Shown in pieces: positions 22,924-23,384 of a stretch of 23,384 nucleotides of DNA (positions within the stretch are counted from its first letter, which is position 1; each line of letters begins with the position of its first letter). Under the pieces are notes generated by a model, which saw only the letters and a list, made by a program, of their open reading frames with translations, had not been told where the DNA came from and did not search any database. Origin of the DNA: a virus; IMG/VR virus record IMGVR_UViG_3300041809_000017, positions 1-23,384 of that record; one strand, given 5' to 3'. The position numbers and the translations under genes are program-made.

Positions 22924-23384
22924 ATGAAACGGATTGCTCTATGGCTCTCGATGCTCCTGATTCCTTTCGCGGCTCACGCCACAGTGACCAACCAGACACT
23001 TAGCGTTTCATTCACATGTACGGGAAGCACGGGGCCTTATCCCTTTACGTTCCCTATCAGCGGGGCTACCGGATTGCAGATTACGCAGAATGGGACTGTT
23101 CTAGCTTCTACCGCCTACACTGTGACTCCAGTAAACAATAACTATGCCAATGGTGGGAGCGTTACGCTCAATTCGGTATGTCCCTCCGCACAGACGTTGG
23201 TGATTCTACGAGTGACCCCACTCACTCAGACCACTGTATTTACAGACAACATGCCTACCCCGATGGCAAGCATTGGAAACGCAGTAGACAAACTGACAGA
23301 GATTGTGCAAGAGAAGTCGGAGTATTTGTTTAACATTCCTTACTGTTCGGGGTTTAGCCCATCGGTGGGGCAGACCGTTGCATA
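22924..23384 (+). CDS. Tail fibre protein, T7 gp17-type N-terminal domain with signal peptide (3' truncated by window)
   Basis: ATG 22924 follows GAGG by about 6 nt; 153 codons are seen before the window ends. MKRIALWLSMLLIPFAAHA is a signal peptide with an A-H-A cleavage site. After it come TLSVSFTCTG, the short aromatic F-T-F-P-I motif, LQITQNGTVLASTAYTVTP, GGSVTLNS and LVILRVTPLTQTTVFTDN. A helix with AVDKLTEIVQEKSEYLF closes the visible part. This order is that of the T7 tail-fibre N-terminal domain, which anchors the fibre to the tail. The receptor-binding tip lies outside the window. Fibre identity is quite sure; the signal peptide is unexpected and needs an explanation. Confidence 0.75.
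   Translation, partial: MKRIALWLSMLLIPFAAHATVTNQTLSVSFTCTGSTGPYPFTFPISGATGLQITQNGTVLASTAYTVTPVNNNYANGGSVTLNSVCPSAQTLVILRVTPLTQTTVFTDNMPTPMASIGNAVDKLTEIVQEKSEYLFNIPYCSGFSPSVGQTVA

Noticed and set aside
1-23384. Diversity-generating retroelement, as found in the related BPP-1
   Set aside because: No reverse transcriptase and no template/variable repeat pair is visible here; it could still lie beyond the right edge, after the fibre gene.
1-23384. tRNA genes, CRISPR arrays, insertion sequences, attachment sites
   Set aside because: None could be seen; practically every base lies in a virion gene.

Overview
The window is a single block of tailed-phage virion genes, all on the + strand. The closest recognisable plan is that of short-tailed (podovirus) phages of the epsilon15 / Bordetella BPP-1 type. 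Three proteins support this: an epsilon15 gp7-family major capsid protein, a Bbp16-like capsid cement protein and a Bbp19-like small protein. They sit among a T7/epsilon15-style portal, tail adaptor, tail nozzle and a set of internal (ejection) proteins. No integrase, repressor, replication or lysis gene is visible, so I cannot say whether this is a free phage, a prophage or a metagenomic contig. GC is mid-50s percent by eye. The host is not identified; Sec-type signal peptides on the tail-fibre genes suggest a diderm host, but that is inference.

Layout. 1-133: C-terminal part of a ribbon-helix-helix DNA-binding protein. 161-1903: large terminase with an inserted zinc-ribbon-like cysteine cluster. 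1934-2283: two very small genes, the first apparently starting at a non-canonical ATC codon and the second overlapping both neighbours at its start and stop codons. 2283-4389: portal and Bbp19-like protein. 4391-5662: a beta-rich protein, a GT-A-type glycosyltransferase and a 58-residue basic protein. 5667-7504: candidate extended -10 promoter, scaffold-like protein and major capsid protein. 7515-8782: cement protein and a protein with two C2H2-type zinc fingers. 8795-12888: tail adaptor and a very large tail nozzle protein carrying several inserted beta domains. 12890-20241: T7 gp13/gp14/gp15/gp16-like internal virion series, ending in a 1558-residue protein. 20238-21562: a 22-codon micro-ORF and an ATP-grasp-like enzyme. 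21575-23384: three successive secreted-looking, tail-fibre-like proteins; the last begins with a T7 gp17-type fibre N-terminal domain behind a signal peptide and runs off the end.

How the genes work together. Terminase and portal package DNA; scaffold, capsid and cement build the head; adaptor and nozzle form the short tail; internal proteins are expected to be ejected to carry DNA across the envelope; the distal genes make host-contacting fibres. Genes are nearly contiguous, with many 1-4 nt start/stop overlaps, no gap over about 40 nt and no intrinsic terminator seen, so the block reads as one long, translationally coupled operon.

The most unusual points are: (a) consecutive fibre-like proteins with N-terminal signal peptides; (b) an ATP-grasp-like enzyme and a glycosyltransferase inside the virion operon; (c) a peptide (PYPKSNMP) shared by the 58-residue protein and the scaffold C-terminus; (d) a roughly 60-residue beta module present three times in two different virion proteins; (e) an apparent ATC start codon; and (f) paired C2H2 fingers in a phage morphogenesis gene.
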